Assembly (NCBI GenBank): GCA_018136815.1
Contig: CM030932.1
Location: forward strand, 7,765,628 to 7,829,627
Length of the DNA: 64,000 bases
Direction of reading: 5' to 3'
Source of the DNA: Isochrysis galbana
Lineage: Eukaryota; Haptophyta; Isochrysidales; Isochrysidaceae
Below are positions 40,211 to 50,264 of the stretch, in pieces (within the stretch, counting starts at the first letter, position 1; every line of letters begins with the position of its first letter). The notes beneath the pieces were generated by a model, which was given only the letters and a program-made list of their open reading frames with translations, had not been told where the DNA came from and made no database searches. The translations under genes and the position numbers were made by a program.

Positions 40211-41422
40211 TCACACGGTTTCAACGCCGTTTGCTGCAAAGCAAAAGGCAAGCGATTCCCCACGAGACTCCAGGACGCATTTCGCCCCAGTCACCATCAC
40301 TCCATCCGCAAGCGTGTGAATGAGCTTGAGCATGCGTGCGAGCATGACTTGAGCGATCGCAGTGTCGTCATAACTCGCCAAAGAGGTGCGATTCACAAGA
40401 TGGATGTCAATTGTGTAGAGCTCCCGATTCCCCGCTCGCTGGAGGCTCTCGGCCGCGCTCTTGGTTGGCGCAGACCACGCGCGTGCAAAGTCGTACTTCC
40501 AGTCTCCCAAGACGAGCTGCCGGGGGTGCTGGATGCAAAAGGCCGCGATGGTGACGACCTCCTCCAACTCATGGGTGCTTACCGGATCGTCGCACGTCAA
40601 GGACACCTTATGCGGCGGCACGCGGAGGGAGACCCGTGCGGTGAGTGGCCGGTGGATGCGCTGGGCGGGTGGTGTGTGGAGGAGGAGCTGCGCCTGCCCG
40701 AGTGGCAGGTCGCGCGCGAGAGTTTGTCGCAGCTGACGCACCGGCATCGGTACCTCGAGTTGCGTTGCGGCGCAGTGGAGGCCCCCTACCGGCCGCTCTG
40801 CCCGCCCGCCGCGGACTACCTCACCTCCGTGCCCGCCGGCGCCGTGCTCACCGGCGCGGGGTGCTACGATCTCAGCGGCGTCACGAGCTTCCAGGGAGCC
40901 TTTCTCGGCGCCGCTACGATGCCGGCAGGCGTGAACATGTCCTTCGGCTTCTCCCACCTCGATAATCTGCTTGCACAGCTGGCTGATGCACTTGGCGTTC
41001 GAGAAGTCCTTGAGGCGCGGCCGCGCGCGGTCGGCAGCCTCGACGTCAGGGTATTCGACGATGATGGGCACCCTATCTTCGTCCGTCTCGCCATCGGACT
41101 GACCGCTGAGCGCCGGGCGGTCGGCGCACGGATCCCTCTGAGCCATAAACACATGAGTCTCCTTGGAGTGATCCGTGGGGGCGCGCAGCACGTGGCCATT
41201 CTGCTCGAACGCGGCCCACGCCTCCTCCCACCCCTCGACGTCTGGACGGAAGCAGCCGGGGACCCGCGTGCGCCGTGCGCGTGGGTCCAGCTTCCGCCGC
41301 GACGTAAGCGGTCGCCACTTGTTTCCCACCGCCACCGCGTTTGGCCACGGCCTCTGCTCCTCTGGGAGGAGCGGGAGGTCCTTGAAGGTCTTGGGGGGGC
41401 CAATGGGTGGCTGCTCCGCCAT
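40211..41422 (-). CDS. Uncharacterised ORF; strand and structure uncertain
   Basis: From ATG 41422 the minus strand is open for 403 residues. The N-terminal 150 (GPPKTFKDLPLLPEEQRPWP, VPIIVEYPDVEAADRARPRL, SQLCKQIIEVGEAEGH) and C-terminal 110 (LVLGDWKYDFARAWSAPTKS, LYTIDIHLVNRTSLASYDD, MLARMLKLIHTLADGVMVTG) look protein-like. The middle 140 are Gly/Arg/Ala/His-rich and look like a shadow frame. The opposite strand is open over the same codons (40316-41512, 398 residues, no ATG near its start) and has GC-rich third positions in the middle. I favour the minus strand, possibly with an intron or frameshift in the middle. No family recognised. Confidence 0.4.
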   Translation of the reverse strand: MAEQPPIGPPKTFKDLPLLPEEQRPWPNAVAVGNKWRPLTSRRKLDPRARRTRVPGCFRPDVEGWEEAWAAFEQNGHVLRAPTDHSKETHVFMAQRDPCADRPALSGQSDGETDEDRVPIIVEYPDVEAADRARPRLKDFSNAKCISQLCKQIIEVGEAEGHVHACRHRSGAEKGSLEARDAAEIVAPRAGEHGAGGHGGEVVRGGRAERPVGGLHCAATQLEVPMPVRQLRQTLARDLPLGQAQLLLHTPPAQRIHRPLTARVSLRVPPHKVSLTCDDPVSTHELEEVVTIAAFCIQHPRQLVLGDWKYDFARAWSAPTKSAAESLQRAGNRELYTIDIHLVNRTSLASYDDTAIAQVMLARMLKLIHTLADGVMVTGAKCVLESRGESLAFCFAANGVETV

Positions 41423-41976
41423 AGGAGCGACGTGCCCACGCTTACTTCAGGCAAGGCACACTTTCCTATGAGAATTCCTCCTCTTCCTCGCCGTCTTTCA
41501 TTGGGGAGGTGATGTGGTTCGAGTTATCACGTATTTCTGTGTTTTTATTAATGTAACATAATGGCTCCTTCTCCTCGCCACCCAACACCCCGCCCCCCCT
41601 CCGCCAGCAAGAAAATGTCTGCCAGCCGGAAGGCCGCGGCGCAGGGACATTCGGGAAAAATATGGCCACCTCTTTCCTACCGTAACGCGTCCCTTATCAT
41701 CTTTACCAGGGGGGTCCTCCATTCTCTCGCTTCTAAAAAGTCAAAAACGAAGCAGCCATTTGCATGCTGCGCCCCCGGCAGTAAAGAGTTAAATTGTATG
41801 TACGTGTCGTTGTTTCTAAGGTATTGCGCACATTCCTCCCCGCTGAAAGGTACAGTCGCCTCGAAGCTGTTGCACAAGTTCTTCCAGCGCATCTGACGAA
41901 TTTGGAAAAGGGGTTTCAAAGGTGCTCATTCTGGGGCTGGGGCCATACAAGTATTGGGTATTGAGCTCTCGGCGGG
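41423..41976. other. Intergenic region upstream of the DUF7796-like gene
   Basis: A weak 111-residue plus-strand ORF (41561-41896) is Ser/Lys-rich and has no recognisable domain. The region should contain the promoter of the gene starting at 41977. Confidence 0.4.
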
Positions 41977-43486
41977 ATGTCCGCCGAGAGCGTGGCCGTC
42001 TGCTTGCCAGGACTGCTGCGCTCGGCGTCACCAGGGGGTGGCCAGTCGATTCGTCGGCATCTGATCGATCCGCTAGGCGCGAACGTGCTGCTTGCGCTCT
42101 TTCTGCTCCCGTCGGACGGCTGCAAGGACGAGGAGAGCTGCGTCGTGGCCGAGCGCTTCCAACATCTACAACCGATTGCTGCCACCGAGCTCGCGCCCGC
42201 CCGATCGATCGAGTGGCTTGTGCGCACGCTCGAGGCGCTACCACACTGGCCAGCCATTCTTGCCGCACACAACTCAACCGGACCTCGCTCGGTCCGCTGC
42301 CGCAGAAAGAACAAATGGGAGCCAGACGAAAGCCCTTACCGATGCTCAGGCATCTACATGGGCAACTCCATCTTCTCGCCTGTATTGGGCAGCCCTCGCT
42401 TGAGCGTGCTGCGCCAGCAACTGGATAGCTCGCGCTGTCTCAGCCTTATTCATCGTCACGAGCAGCAACTCGGCCGTAACTACACACGAGTGGTCCATTC
42501 ACGGATGGAGTTCCAGTGGCTTGCTCCTCACCCGCCTCTGAGTATGTTGGATCCAGAGTCCGTATGGGTGCCTCGCGGCGAGGACTGGTCTGGCCTCAAT
42601 GATCGTCATGCTGTCTTGAGCCGCGCGGCAGCTGAGGTATACATGAATAAGTGGCAAATGATCATGGATGGCTCAGTCATGAAGCTTGTACGTGAGCTAT
42701 CACAAGGCATGATGCCTCGTGCCTTCAATAGCGAGATGTTGCTTGCTCGGATTCTCAGATCTAAAAGAGTCCGAGTGAGCCGGTTCCCGCCGGTGGCCGT
42801 ACTTGGCTGCTGCAATAGCTCATCAGCCCGACGATCCCGTGCCAAAGAGCAGCAGATATTGGTTCACAATGGCGCAAACCAGTCCCAAAGATCACTTAAG
42901 AGTCTTGGGTGCTTTGCATCGAGTTGTGCTCGCACATCCCTACTGAGCCGAGAGGCCGTCGCAGACGCACTTGCCGAGAGGAGAGCGGGTCGGATCCCAC
43001 ACCCACCAGGTACCATCGTGATGGGGAAGTATCAAACCGAGCTTGATGCAGCGGTTCCCCACGCGCTAGCCCTCAATGTTCCCGGTGCAAAGTATGCCCG
43101 TGGGTTCATCTTGAAGGAGAGGATGGATTGCCGGATCCCAGGTGACGCAAGACAACGACCGCACCTTGGCGGAGAGGCAGCGCAGGCTCTTCGGTTCCAG
43201 TTTCATCTCGATTGTATAGCCATTGTGTTGCCTATCAGTCGCGATGAATTCTTCCACTTAGCGGAAGACCTTGGCCAAAATGGCAGTCTGCGTGATTATG
43301 GCCTCAACATGGGATCGCATATTGTCGGTGTGGACGAGTAAGTGGGGGCAAGGCTAGTAGTTTAATGATTTTTTTGAGCATTGAGTATTATCGTTGGTGT
43401 GCTCTGGCAGTAAGGAATTCATTGCCGCCGCATGCGAGACACACAGACAACGGTACGGTCGCGAGTGTAGGACTCCGCAGCCTCAG
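41977..43486 (+). CDS. DUF7796/glycosyltransferase-like protein
   Basis: Exon 1 runs from ATG 41977 to 43337 and exon 2 from 43411 to 43486 (donor GTAAGT, acceptor GGCAG). Reading on past 43337 instead gives a stop three bases later. A further donor at 43487 (GTAAGT) suggests another, unidentified exon. The protein begins with AVCLPGLLRSAS and LGANVLLALFLLPSDG. It contains CLSLIHRHEQQLGRNYTRVV, then VVHSRMEFQWLAPHPPL and SVWVPRGEDWSGLNDRHAVL, and NSEMLLARILRSKRV. The R-x-E/D, P-x-GED-x-x-GLNDRHA and NSE motifs are those of plant and algal proteins annotated with DUF7796 and of related nucleotide-sugar transferases. The enzymatic activity is unproven; glycan synthesis in the Golgi or at the cell surface is the usual inference. 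No N-terminal signal anchor is obvious. Confidence 0.65.
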
Positions 43487-44296
43487 GTAAGTAGTGAGAA
43501 ATTGAAACCTCATAGGTTCGGTCTTAGGCGAGAAGCGTTCAATCAGCACCACCCAACATTTGGAGCAGCGTTCAATCATCACCACCCAACATGTGGGGAA
43601 AAAATCTGAAGATTCTGGGCTAACATTGAGAGCGCCAGTGGTCCATTGACGATTGAGATTCGCTCTATTAGTGAAACTATGTTAGGGCGGTCAAACAGGG
43701 CTTTTAACTTCTCAGGGTGAAAATTCACTAAGTCAAGATTGAGGTTTTATCGCGAGATCTTAGGATATGCTACTAGAAATGGGTTTATTAGGCAGAATCT
43801 AATGAGAAATATGCACATTTTCGACGCCATTCAACACACAGACCCAAAAACGTTTTCGCGCTCGTGCGAAATCGACGTCGACCACAAAAGTGCACCACAG
43901 GTCGCGCTGTGCGACGCGCGCCTGCGTTCCCCGGGCACGGTTACCCCCGGGCAGGCAGTACAAAACCCTGCGCGGGCGCACCGCGTCGCCTGCGCCCTCC
44001 ACCTCGCCCCTGCTGGCATCTACTGCCAGCCCCTCGCGCGCATGCAGTGCGCGGCAGGCCGCGAGGCGTCAAAATGACGGTGCTGCGCATGATGGGCTGC
44101 CCCATCACGCGCGGCACCGCCTCAGCATGGTGGGAGGGGGTGCCTGCTGGCCTCCTGGCCGCGCAGACCCTCGCCACTGGCGAGGCCAGCGACCATCGCT
44201 GCGGCCGCCATCGCGCGCCGCCACGCGCCCGGGATTTCGTGGGAGAGGTTGCAGCGGACTCCGCGCTTGTTGCGGAGGCAGATTCCTTGGGTGAAC
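43487..44296. repeat. Repeat-bearing gene-free region
   Basis: 43530-43602 contains two GCGTTCAATCA(T/G)CACCACC units, the inverse of the array at 23590-23755. 43597-43625 has AAAAATCTGAAGATTCTGGG, one of four copies of that word. 43682-43697 is the inverse of TGTTTGACCGCCCTA. From 43860 the sequence is very GC-rich, and frames there are composition artefacts. Confidence 0.6.
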
Positions 44297-44530
44297 CTAG
44301 CGCAATGCTTGGGCGGGGCTTTGTTTGCCTAGCGCCTCGTGCGCTGATTTTGGGCGAGGTGTGGCTTTCCAATTTTCGTTGCGTTCTTTACGCTTGGCGG
44401 CTTCTGCCTCGCATTCGCAAAGGCGGTGCATCGGCGTGAGTCCGCGGGCCATCTCGGGGCGCCAACCTTTGCAACCTTTGAGTGAGCCGTGCACCATGAG
44501 CTTGTGCTGCGATTGCATGGCGGGAGGCAT
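44297..44530 (-). CDS. Weak ORF of 77 residues
   Basis: ATG 44530 opens a frame with QSQHKLMVHGSLKGCKGWRP and MHRLCECEAEAAKRKERNEN, then Lys/Pro-rich sequence. The composition is protein-like in the first 55 residues and it might be an exon or a decayed transposon ORF. Nothing is recognised. Confidence 0.25.
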   Translation of the reverse strand: MPPAMQSQHKLMVHGSLKGCKGWRPEMARGLTPMHRLCECEAEAAKRKERNENWKATPRPKSAHEALGKQSPAQALR

Positions 44531-44922
44531 GAGTAGAGGCTTACACGCGGCTGCAACATCTGCAACAGCAACAACGGCCTATCTATATCTAGGTGAAAAG
44601 TGAAAAGCCCATTCATGTAGCCAAATACAGATAGCGGCGGCGGCGGGGCTATATGCAAAATGCTATATGGCTATGTATAGGTAGCTAGGTCAGGCTAGCG
44701 CGCGAGCGCGGGAGCGCTCGCGCCTCGCAAAATATTTGCGAATTTTGGGGCAGTGAACGCGAAATTTGAGCGAAATATCCGAAGAAATTTGTGCGGGTTT
44801 CAAACGAAATTCTGACCTGGGCCTAGTGCTCATCAAGAGTGACCATTTTGGTATGGTGGGGGATACAGCACATAAATGGCCACCCACAGATGACACAAAG
44901 CCATCTTCAGATCTTTAGCCAT
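44531..44922. other. Intergenic sequence downstream of the CbbY-like gene
   Basis: 44695-44735 is a CG-rich inverted repeat (AGCGCGCGAGCGCGGGAGCG with CGCTCGCGCCTCGC). 44740-44830 holds AAATTTGAGCGAAAT-type words. No gene is seen. Confidence 0.5.
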
Positions 44923-46104
44923 CTAGCGAGGGTCGCGCAACGCTGCAGCAATGTCGTCTAAAGGGGCGCCATTCTTGAAGAGCGACTCAATTGTCACACC
45001 AACAGCCAATTCAGGCACTTTTGCTGCTGCACCCTCGCCGTAAAAGTCCTCGGATGCGGTGGATGGTGTATATGTGATCAGGCACTTCATTCCTGCACTC
45101 ACCGCAGCGCGTAATCCCACCATGGAGTCTTCGATTACAATGCATCTGTGAGGAGACCCAGTTAGGGCAAGGTCACGGTGATGCACAACAAATCGCCATA
45201 AAAATACCGCGAACCTGTCTATAATAATTGGCCCAGGTCACCCGCGCAAAGGATGCCAAGTATCTGGCGCATATGGAACTCTTGCTTACTTGTGATTAGG
45301 GACACCTAGGCGTTCAGCTGCAATATTATAAATCATCGGATCCGGCTTCTTGCGGTCAACATCGTCACCCGCAATGATGCAGTCAAGCATGGCAAGACGT
45401 TCTTTGCCTACGATGGCGTTCACGACCCGATCGAATCCAGCGCGAGTAGCAGCAGAACAGATGCCAACCTATGGTGCATACAGCGGCCAAGCAATCAAAA
45501 AGGCGGTATCAACTGGAGCAATATGCTCTACAACCTCTTGGCTGCCCTCATCAGTCCATGCGTAACTCGTGGCCTATGGGTGTACTCTTACCGCAAGCCC
45601 CGGAGTTGCAATAGCAGCATCCATGAGCTCAAGCACCCCTGGTCGTGCCTCTGCGGCTTCGTCTACGATCTTTTTGTAGAATTCTGTCTTTGCATCTTGA
45701 AGGTTGTCGATGAGAGCCATACCTTCCTCCTCTGTTGACGGTGTGCGACCAGCATCACGGCGAGTGCATGTTGGCCATCGTCCTCCACAAGTTTCCATGA
45801 AGTGCCATCTCATTTTGGGCTTTCCTCCGCCCACAGTGTTCTGCAGTTTGTCGTAGTACTGGATATCCCAGACAACAGGCTCATCATTCACCACTAGGCC
45901 AAACTCTTCAAATGCAGCATTGTAAGCCCTGCGGTGCAGCTCTTCTGTCTCGACTATCACTCCGTCGCAGTCGAAGAGGAGCGCAGCAGAGTAAGCGGCG
46001 CACTGAGGGGATAATGCACGGGGCTCCGACCGCGTAGACAAGCCAACCCTCAGTGCTGAGGCTCCGCCCGTGAGCAGTGGAAGGAGATGGAACAAGCGGT
46101 GCAT
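44923..46104 (-). CDS. CbbY-like HAD phosphatase (sugar bisphosphate phosphatase, probably plastid)
   Basis: Exons 46104-45592, 45468-45290 and 45145-44923 join in frame to 304 residues. The first 38 residues (MHRLFHLLPLLTGGASALRV, then Arg/Ser-rich) are compatible with an organelle-targeting peptide. HAD motifs are all present: motif I LLFDCDGVIVETEELHRRAY (nucleophile Asp in DCDG), QNTVGGGKPKMRWHF, motif II CSAATRAG, motif III DRKKPDPMIY and motif IV VIEDSMVGLRAA. The sequence YDKLQNTVGGGKPKMRWHF is specific to the CbbY group, whose plant member removes phosphate from xylulose-1,5-bisphosphate, an inhibitor of Rubisco. Repair of a Rubisco inhibitor in the plastid is thus the likely role, by homology. 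Both introns have canonical borders. Confidence 0.92.
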
Positions 46105-46932
46105 TCTGTTCCGTCTACCACTGCTCCAAACGCAGTCAGTCTAGCCATCCAACAGGAGGAGGGAGGGGGTGAGGTCAGCCAAGGCATATTTCACACCCCG
46201 GATGTGGGATGCGCCGGCCAGACGAGCTTGGTGAGGCCGCTGGAGTCGCGGGCATCAGTGCGGCAGCGGCATGCGCACCCTCACTCTAAAGCATCGGCAA
46301 ACCTGTTCAAAAAAAAACTGCAACACGTTTCGGGGGGGTTGCAGAGGTTTCTATTGAGTTTTCTTCTCTGTGCTTGTTTAATCCTAGTGCTGCGGGACCG
46401 AAGCCCACGACGGCAACGGAGCTTGGCTCCGGCCAGAGTTTCGATCCGAAACCACCCTTATTTCGATTCGAAATTTCGATGAGGTTGGAGCAAATTTCGA
46501 GCTTCGAGGGGTCTAATTTCGGCCTGATTTCGAATCGGAATTTGCTTAAGCGTCGCCGCGGCGGGCCCCAATGCCAATGCGTTGCCGCGCGGCATGTGGC
46601 CTCGTGGACAGTGGACGAGGGTACAGATAGGATAATGAGATGGATCTAGAATAAAGACCTATATCTCGTTGATCTCGGATTCACTGATGCTCTAATGCGT
46701 GCCAATTACACCAAGACCACACCACAAGGCTAGAGGCTCTAGTAGAGGTGGAGAGGTGGGGACAGTAAAAATCGGGTTCCTGGGCCGCCTTTCTTGTGCG
46801 TGCCTGGCTGTGTGTGTTCGGCGTAGTAAGCCCTCTTACTAGGGTAGTGAATCTCACTAGTGTGGATTCTAGAACGGGTATGTAGTGGTATTCGTATGAC
46901 TCGAACTCTACTCTATAGAAGTCTCTTACTTA
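46105..46932. other. Intergenic region upstream of the CbbY-like gene
   Basis: 46430-46560 is rich in TTTCGAT/ATTTCGA words (TTTCGATCCGAAACC, TTCGATTCGAAATTTCGATG) forming several short inverted repeats. No gene is seen. Confidence 0.5.
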
Positions 46933-48010
46933 TTATGTATTTCCACGCAATGATAGGCGGCGGCGGCGGAGGAGGAGGTGCCGTCGACGTCGGTGGAGGC
47001 GGTGGCGGTGCTGTTGTCGGCGGCGGCGTCGGGTGGCGGGTGGGGAATCGGGGAGGGTTGGGTGGATTGGAGGTAGAAGAGGTGGTGTGCTATGGCGGCG
47101 GCGAGTGATGAGTCGGCGGCGAGTGGGTAGGGATGGGCGATGGCGAGCGCGGGAGGGAAGGGGGGTGGTCGGGTGGAGTTGCTGAGGGGCGTGTGTCGGA
47201 AGGTGGGGAAGGGTGTGGTAGGTGGGTGAAGGCAAGGGAAGGGAGATGGGTATGGGGGGGTGGTGATTGTAGAGGTGGAGCGGTGACGGGGATGGGACGG
47301 CGCCCGGCGGAAGCCGGTAGAGGTTGGAGTCAATGAGAGGGGGGTGGCCGGGCGAGGAGTGCGAGGAGGGGTGATGGGGTTGGTTCGGCTGGGGCAGATT
47401 GGTGAAGGTATGCTGGGGGTTTGGCAGAGGGGGGAAAAGGTGGGTAGTGGGGAGGGCAGGGACGGCGGTGAGGGCGTCGGGCGGGTCGAGAGGTGAGGGC
47501 TTGGGGCTTGGGCGTGGCAAAAGGCGGGAGAGGGGAGTAGAACGCTGGCTGTGCGGGTGTGGCGGTGGTATCGGTGTGTTGTGGCCAGTGTGGCTGTGGT
47601 TGTGTGGATTGTGGGTAGACCATGTGAGATGGCTGGTGAGAGCTGGGTGAGGCGGATGGGGCTGGAGGAGCGGCGGTGGTGGGGATGCGAGGAGTGAGGA
47701 GAGGATGGGAGGGTGAGGAAGGCACCCCTCCGCTACCATGTTGTGGATCGTGTGGAGCTGTGGCTGTGGTACGACTGGGTGTGAGTGGAGGATGGACTGT
47801 AACATGAAGTGTATGGCCCGAATGAGGCATGGAGGGAGGACAATGGGGAGCCGGGGAAGCGTGCGGGGACGGGGCCGAAGACATGGGCGCGCTCTCAGCC
47901 ATCACGGGGCACAGCAGCACGGGGACGGGGACGGAGGATGGACGAGGGGGCACAGGGGGCGCTCGAGCGGTGGCGCAGAGCGTAGTCAAGACACGGAGGG
48001 AAAACGTCAC
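46933..48010. repeat. Long purine-skewed low-complexity stretch
   Basis: For about 1.1 kb the plus strand is dominated by G, with GGTGG, GGCGG and TGTGG words. Two long overlapping minus-strand frames (47805-46933 and 48010-47330) are open only because the complementary strand lacks T-A stops, and they consist of Pro, His, Ser, Thr and Arg. I do not call genes here. Confidence 0.6.
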
Positions 48011-48039
48011 GCGCGGGGGGGGAGCGGGAAAGAACTAGA

Positions 48040-48290
48040 CAAAAGGGGGCCGGAAACTCAAGGAAGCACTCGGGGAGAGACGGGAGGGGAGAGAAGGGGG
48101 AGGGCTTCCGCGGGGGAGCCGGGGAGAGGGGAGGAGAAGGAAGGGGGGGGGCGGACCGATACGGGACGATACGGGGAGAAGGGAGCTGGGGCGCGGCGAC
48201 GGAGAGGGAGTCGCGCGGGAAGACCTAAAATTGGAACGTACGAGGGGGAAGTGTACAAGGCCCCCCCCCCTTTACCCGCGACAGCCACAA
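48040..48290 (+). repeat. Purine-rich dispersed repeat R3, copy 2
   Basis: Matches 8440-8690 in the same orientation, from CCGGAAACTCAAGG to TTTACCCGCGACA. Confidence 0.7.
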
Positions 48291-48300
48291 ATTTTTCTTT

Positions 48301-48994
48301 TACCGTTTGAACCATTGACCATTGCGTTGGCAGCGGCGCAATGGCCGTTGGTGCAATGCTGCATGGCACGCGTATCCTCATTTTCGCACAAACTCGCTTC
48401 TTCCACCTGAGCTTGCACCTAATCGGATCGTTGCGGACGATAGATGCGATCACATCAGTCACGTGTGTGTGGGGTGTAGCACGAAACACACTACACACGC
48501 TACCACCAAAGAGAACAACCACAACAAAATCCTTTTCGGTTGCAGCTAGGATTCCTGAGAGCTTCCCTTCTTGACTGAATCGAGTATGGTGGGTGAAGGG
48601 GTCACCCACTCTCAACACTTCTTGGCAGAGCAAAGGCGAGCACTCCCAGTATTGGAGTCACACAAGCACCGACAGACATTCATAGGCAAATGCGCATGGT
48701 TCCCGGACCTACAACGCGATCGGCTCGCAATTCATGTCGACCGCCTCTAGAAGTGTGAACGTTTCGTGGCAGGTGTCGTGTGGCATCCGTGCATCTCCTC
48801 AACAAAGCAGTCAAATGCCAGCCCCGCAAAAGCGGAATCAGTTGCGATTGTCGTGGCTTGCTGGCCAATGGTACAAACCGCTCGTGCTGTTACAGGATTT
48901 CCAAAATGCGGATTCCTTAGCTTGGGAGCAGCCTTAATGGATCCGGTGGAAGCAATTCGAGATGACCCGGAGGCCCTCTTGCACTACACCAAGT
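48301..48994 (+). other. Region with weak plus-strand ORFs
   Basis: 48599-48750 is open as VLESHKHRQTFIGKCAWFPD followed by LQRDRLAIHVDRL and a stop. 48766-49029 is open with [40 protein letters not shown] and a stop that overlaps the HslU 3' end on the other strand. These could be exons of an unrecognised gene converging on HslU. Evidence is composition only. Confidence 0.3.
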
Positions 48995-49531
48995 TCAAAG
49001 AACAAAGCGGGACAGGTCCGACTTCTTAGCAAGTTCTCCCACCTGAGGCCCGTGCATATCGGAATGCGATGAAATTGAATGCAGTTGGCGGTGGTGGCCG
49101 CGGTGAGATGGAACGAGTTCCACACATCCTCTCCCCATGAGAAAGGCCCTCACTGCAATCCCCACCCCTTTCACCATGCTGACGTGGAGAGCCTGCGCCA
49201 ATGCCCATGTGGTTGAGTTTATGTGATTGCTCACCCTTTCTTGCACAGTCTCAGCATCGATGACAACCTTTTCACCAGCACGGTCCGTAGCCGAGAAGGA
49301 GAGGTCCTCCATCAACCTCTCAATGATGGTGTGAAGTCGGCGAGCACCGATATTTTCGACCTCACGATTGATCTGTGGGAGTGAGGACAACACCATCAGT
49401 GCATCATGCTGCGAGGGCCATACACAGCTACCAAGGGTGTGGGTGGGCTATAAAGGCGTACCTGAGTGGCAAGCTTCGCCATGCGCCACTTGGCGTCGTC
49501 CGTAATCTCAAGCTGTACCCCCTCCGTGAAC
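48995..49531 (-). CDS. hslU: HslU (ClpY) protease ATPase, C-terminal exons only
   Basis: Three exons are visible: 49531-49462, 49372-49235 and 49042-48995. They encode [20 protein letters not shown], then [20 protein letters not shown] with [20 protein letters not shown], then [15 protein letters not shown] and a stop. [10 protein letters not shown] and the C-terminal LSRF[IV]L are hallmarks of HslU; the last residues dock into HslV to switch on its peptidase. The Walker-motif ATPase domain is missing: the frame runs into the 100-N gap, and nothing beyond it (49632 on) resembles HslU. The gene is therefore cut by the gap or misjoined there. In eukaryotes HslU is a mitochondrial protein of protists and algae. 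Confidence 0.88.
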
Positions 49532-49631
49532 NNNNNNNNNNNNNNNNNNNNNNNNNNNNNNNNNNNNNNNNNNNNNNNNNNNNNNNNNNNNNNNNNNNNN
49601 NNNNNNNNNNNNNNNNNNNNNNNNNNNNNNN
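49532..49631. other. Assembly gap (100 N)
   Basis: Exactly 100 N, the usual placeholder for a gap of unknown size. It falls inside the HslU gene, so distance and continuity across it are not reliable. Confidence 1.
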
Positions 49632-49783
49632 CAACCAGGCCCAAGGTAGTGCACTTGGGCCGGGCCCCTGAAACCGAAGAAAAGGGAATAAAGGGGGGAA
49701 GGTGAAGAGTGCGACGGAAGGGATGCAAGGGCGATGTCGGTGGAGAGATTGAGGTTGCCTAGTAGCTAGTAGGTGTTAGTTAG

Positions 49784-49876
49784 CCCCGAGAGGGTGCAAC
49801 CTCAGGTTTGGTTGTTTTTTTGGCAACTACCCCCATGTGGACGGTATAAGTGCGACCCCCTCGTTAAAGTACAAAA
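49784..49876 (-). promoter_or_regulatory. Conserved module M, copy 2
   Basis: Plus strand: CCCCGAGAGGGTGCAACC, TCAGGTTTGGTTG, seven T, GGCAAC, CATGTGGACGGTATAAGTGC, GACCCCCTCGTTAAAGTAC. It is almost the exact inverse of 59855-59958. It lies 100-190 bases beyond the stop codon of the gene at 49980-50264. Confidence 0.8.
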
Positions 49877-49979
49877 GGCTACAGGATCACGAGGCGACAC
49901 GCCTACCCCCACCGCCTCTTCCGCCTTTAGCTTATTTCATCCTCCGCCTTTTTCGCCTTCAGACGTGGAGTGTTCATTT

Positions 49980-50264
49980 TTATTTGCGCGCGGCTAACTT
50001 TGCTTCCGCTTCCGGGGTTAGCCGCATCTGGTCTGTTTTGGAAAAGCGCCACACCTTTACTTTCCACAATACAAAGAAGAGAAGCAGGGTTAGTTCGACT
50101 CCCACTCCAGCTCCAACGCCGACTCTTGTAACACCCATCGCCCCGAATGCAAGTATGATTGATGCCAAGGTGATTGAGATGAACATGCCAAAGATGGGAG
50201 CTCTCATTCTCTTTAGTTGCTCCACCTCATATTCACCATTCTTATGATACACGTATATCCACAT
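49980..50264 (-). CDS. Small two-span membrane protein, family FSKT, paralogue 2
   Basis: ATG 50264 gives 94 residues: MWIYVYHKNGEYEVEQLKRM, a first hydrophobic span (IFGMFISITLASIILAFGA), a Val/Gly-rich second span ending TLLLFFVLWKVKVW, and the tail RFSKTDQMRLTPEAEAKLAA. Against the protein at 39569 it shares the MW start, the LWK-[TV]-K motif and the [FY]-[SY]-KT-[ED]-x-M-x-LT-x-x-AEA tail. It is intronless and followed by module M, as is its paralogue. Function unknown. Confidence 0.65.
   Translation of the reverse strand: MWIYVYHKNGEYEVEQLKRMRAPIFGMFISITLASIILAFGAMGVTRVGVGAGVGVELTLLLFFVLWKVKVWRFSKTDQMRLTPEAEAKLAARK

Noticed and set aside
40316-41512. Plus-strand 398-codon ORF
   Set aside because: Has no ATG near its start and its ends are less protein-like than those of the opposite strand, although its middle is not excluded.
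46933-48010. Minus-strand Pro/His/Ser ORFs of 290 and 226 codons
   Set aside because: Two overlapping frames of the same low-complexity DNA are open; there is no domain and no globular composition.
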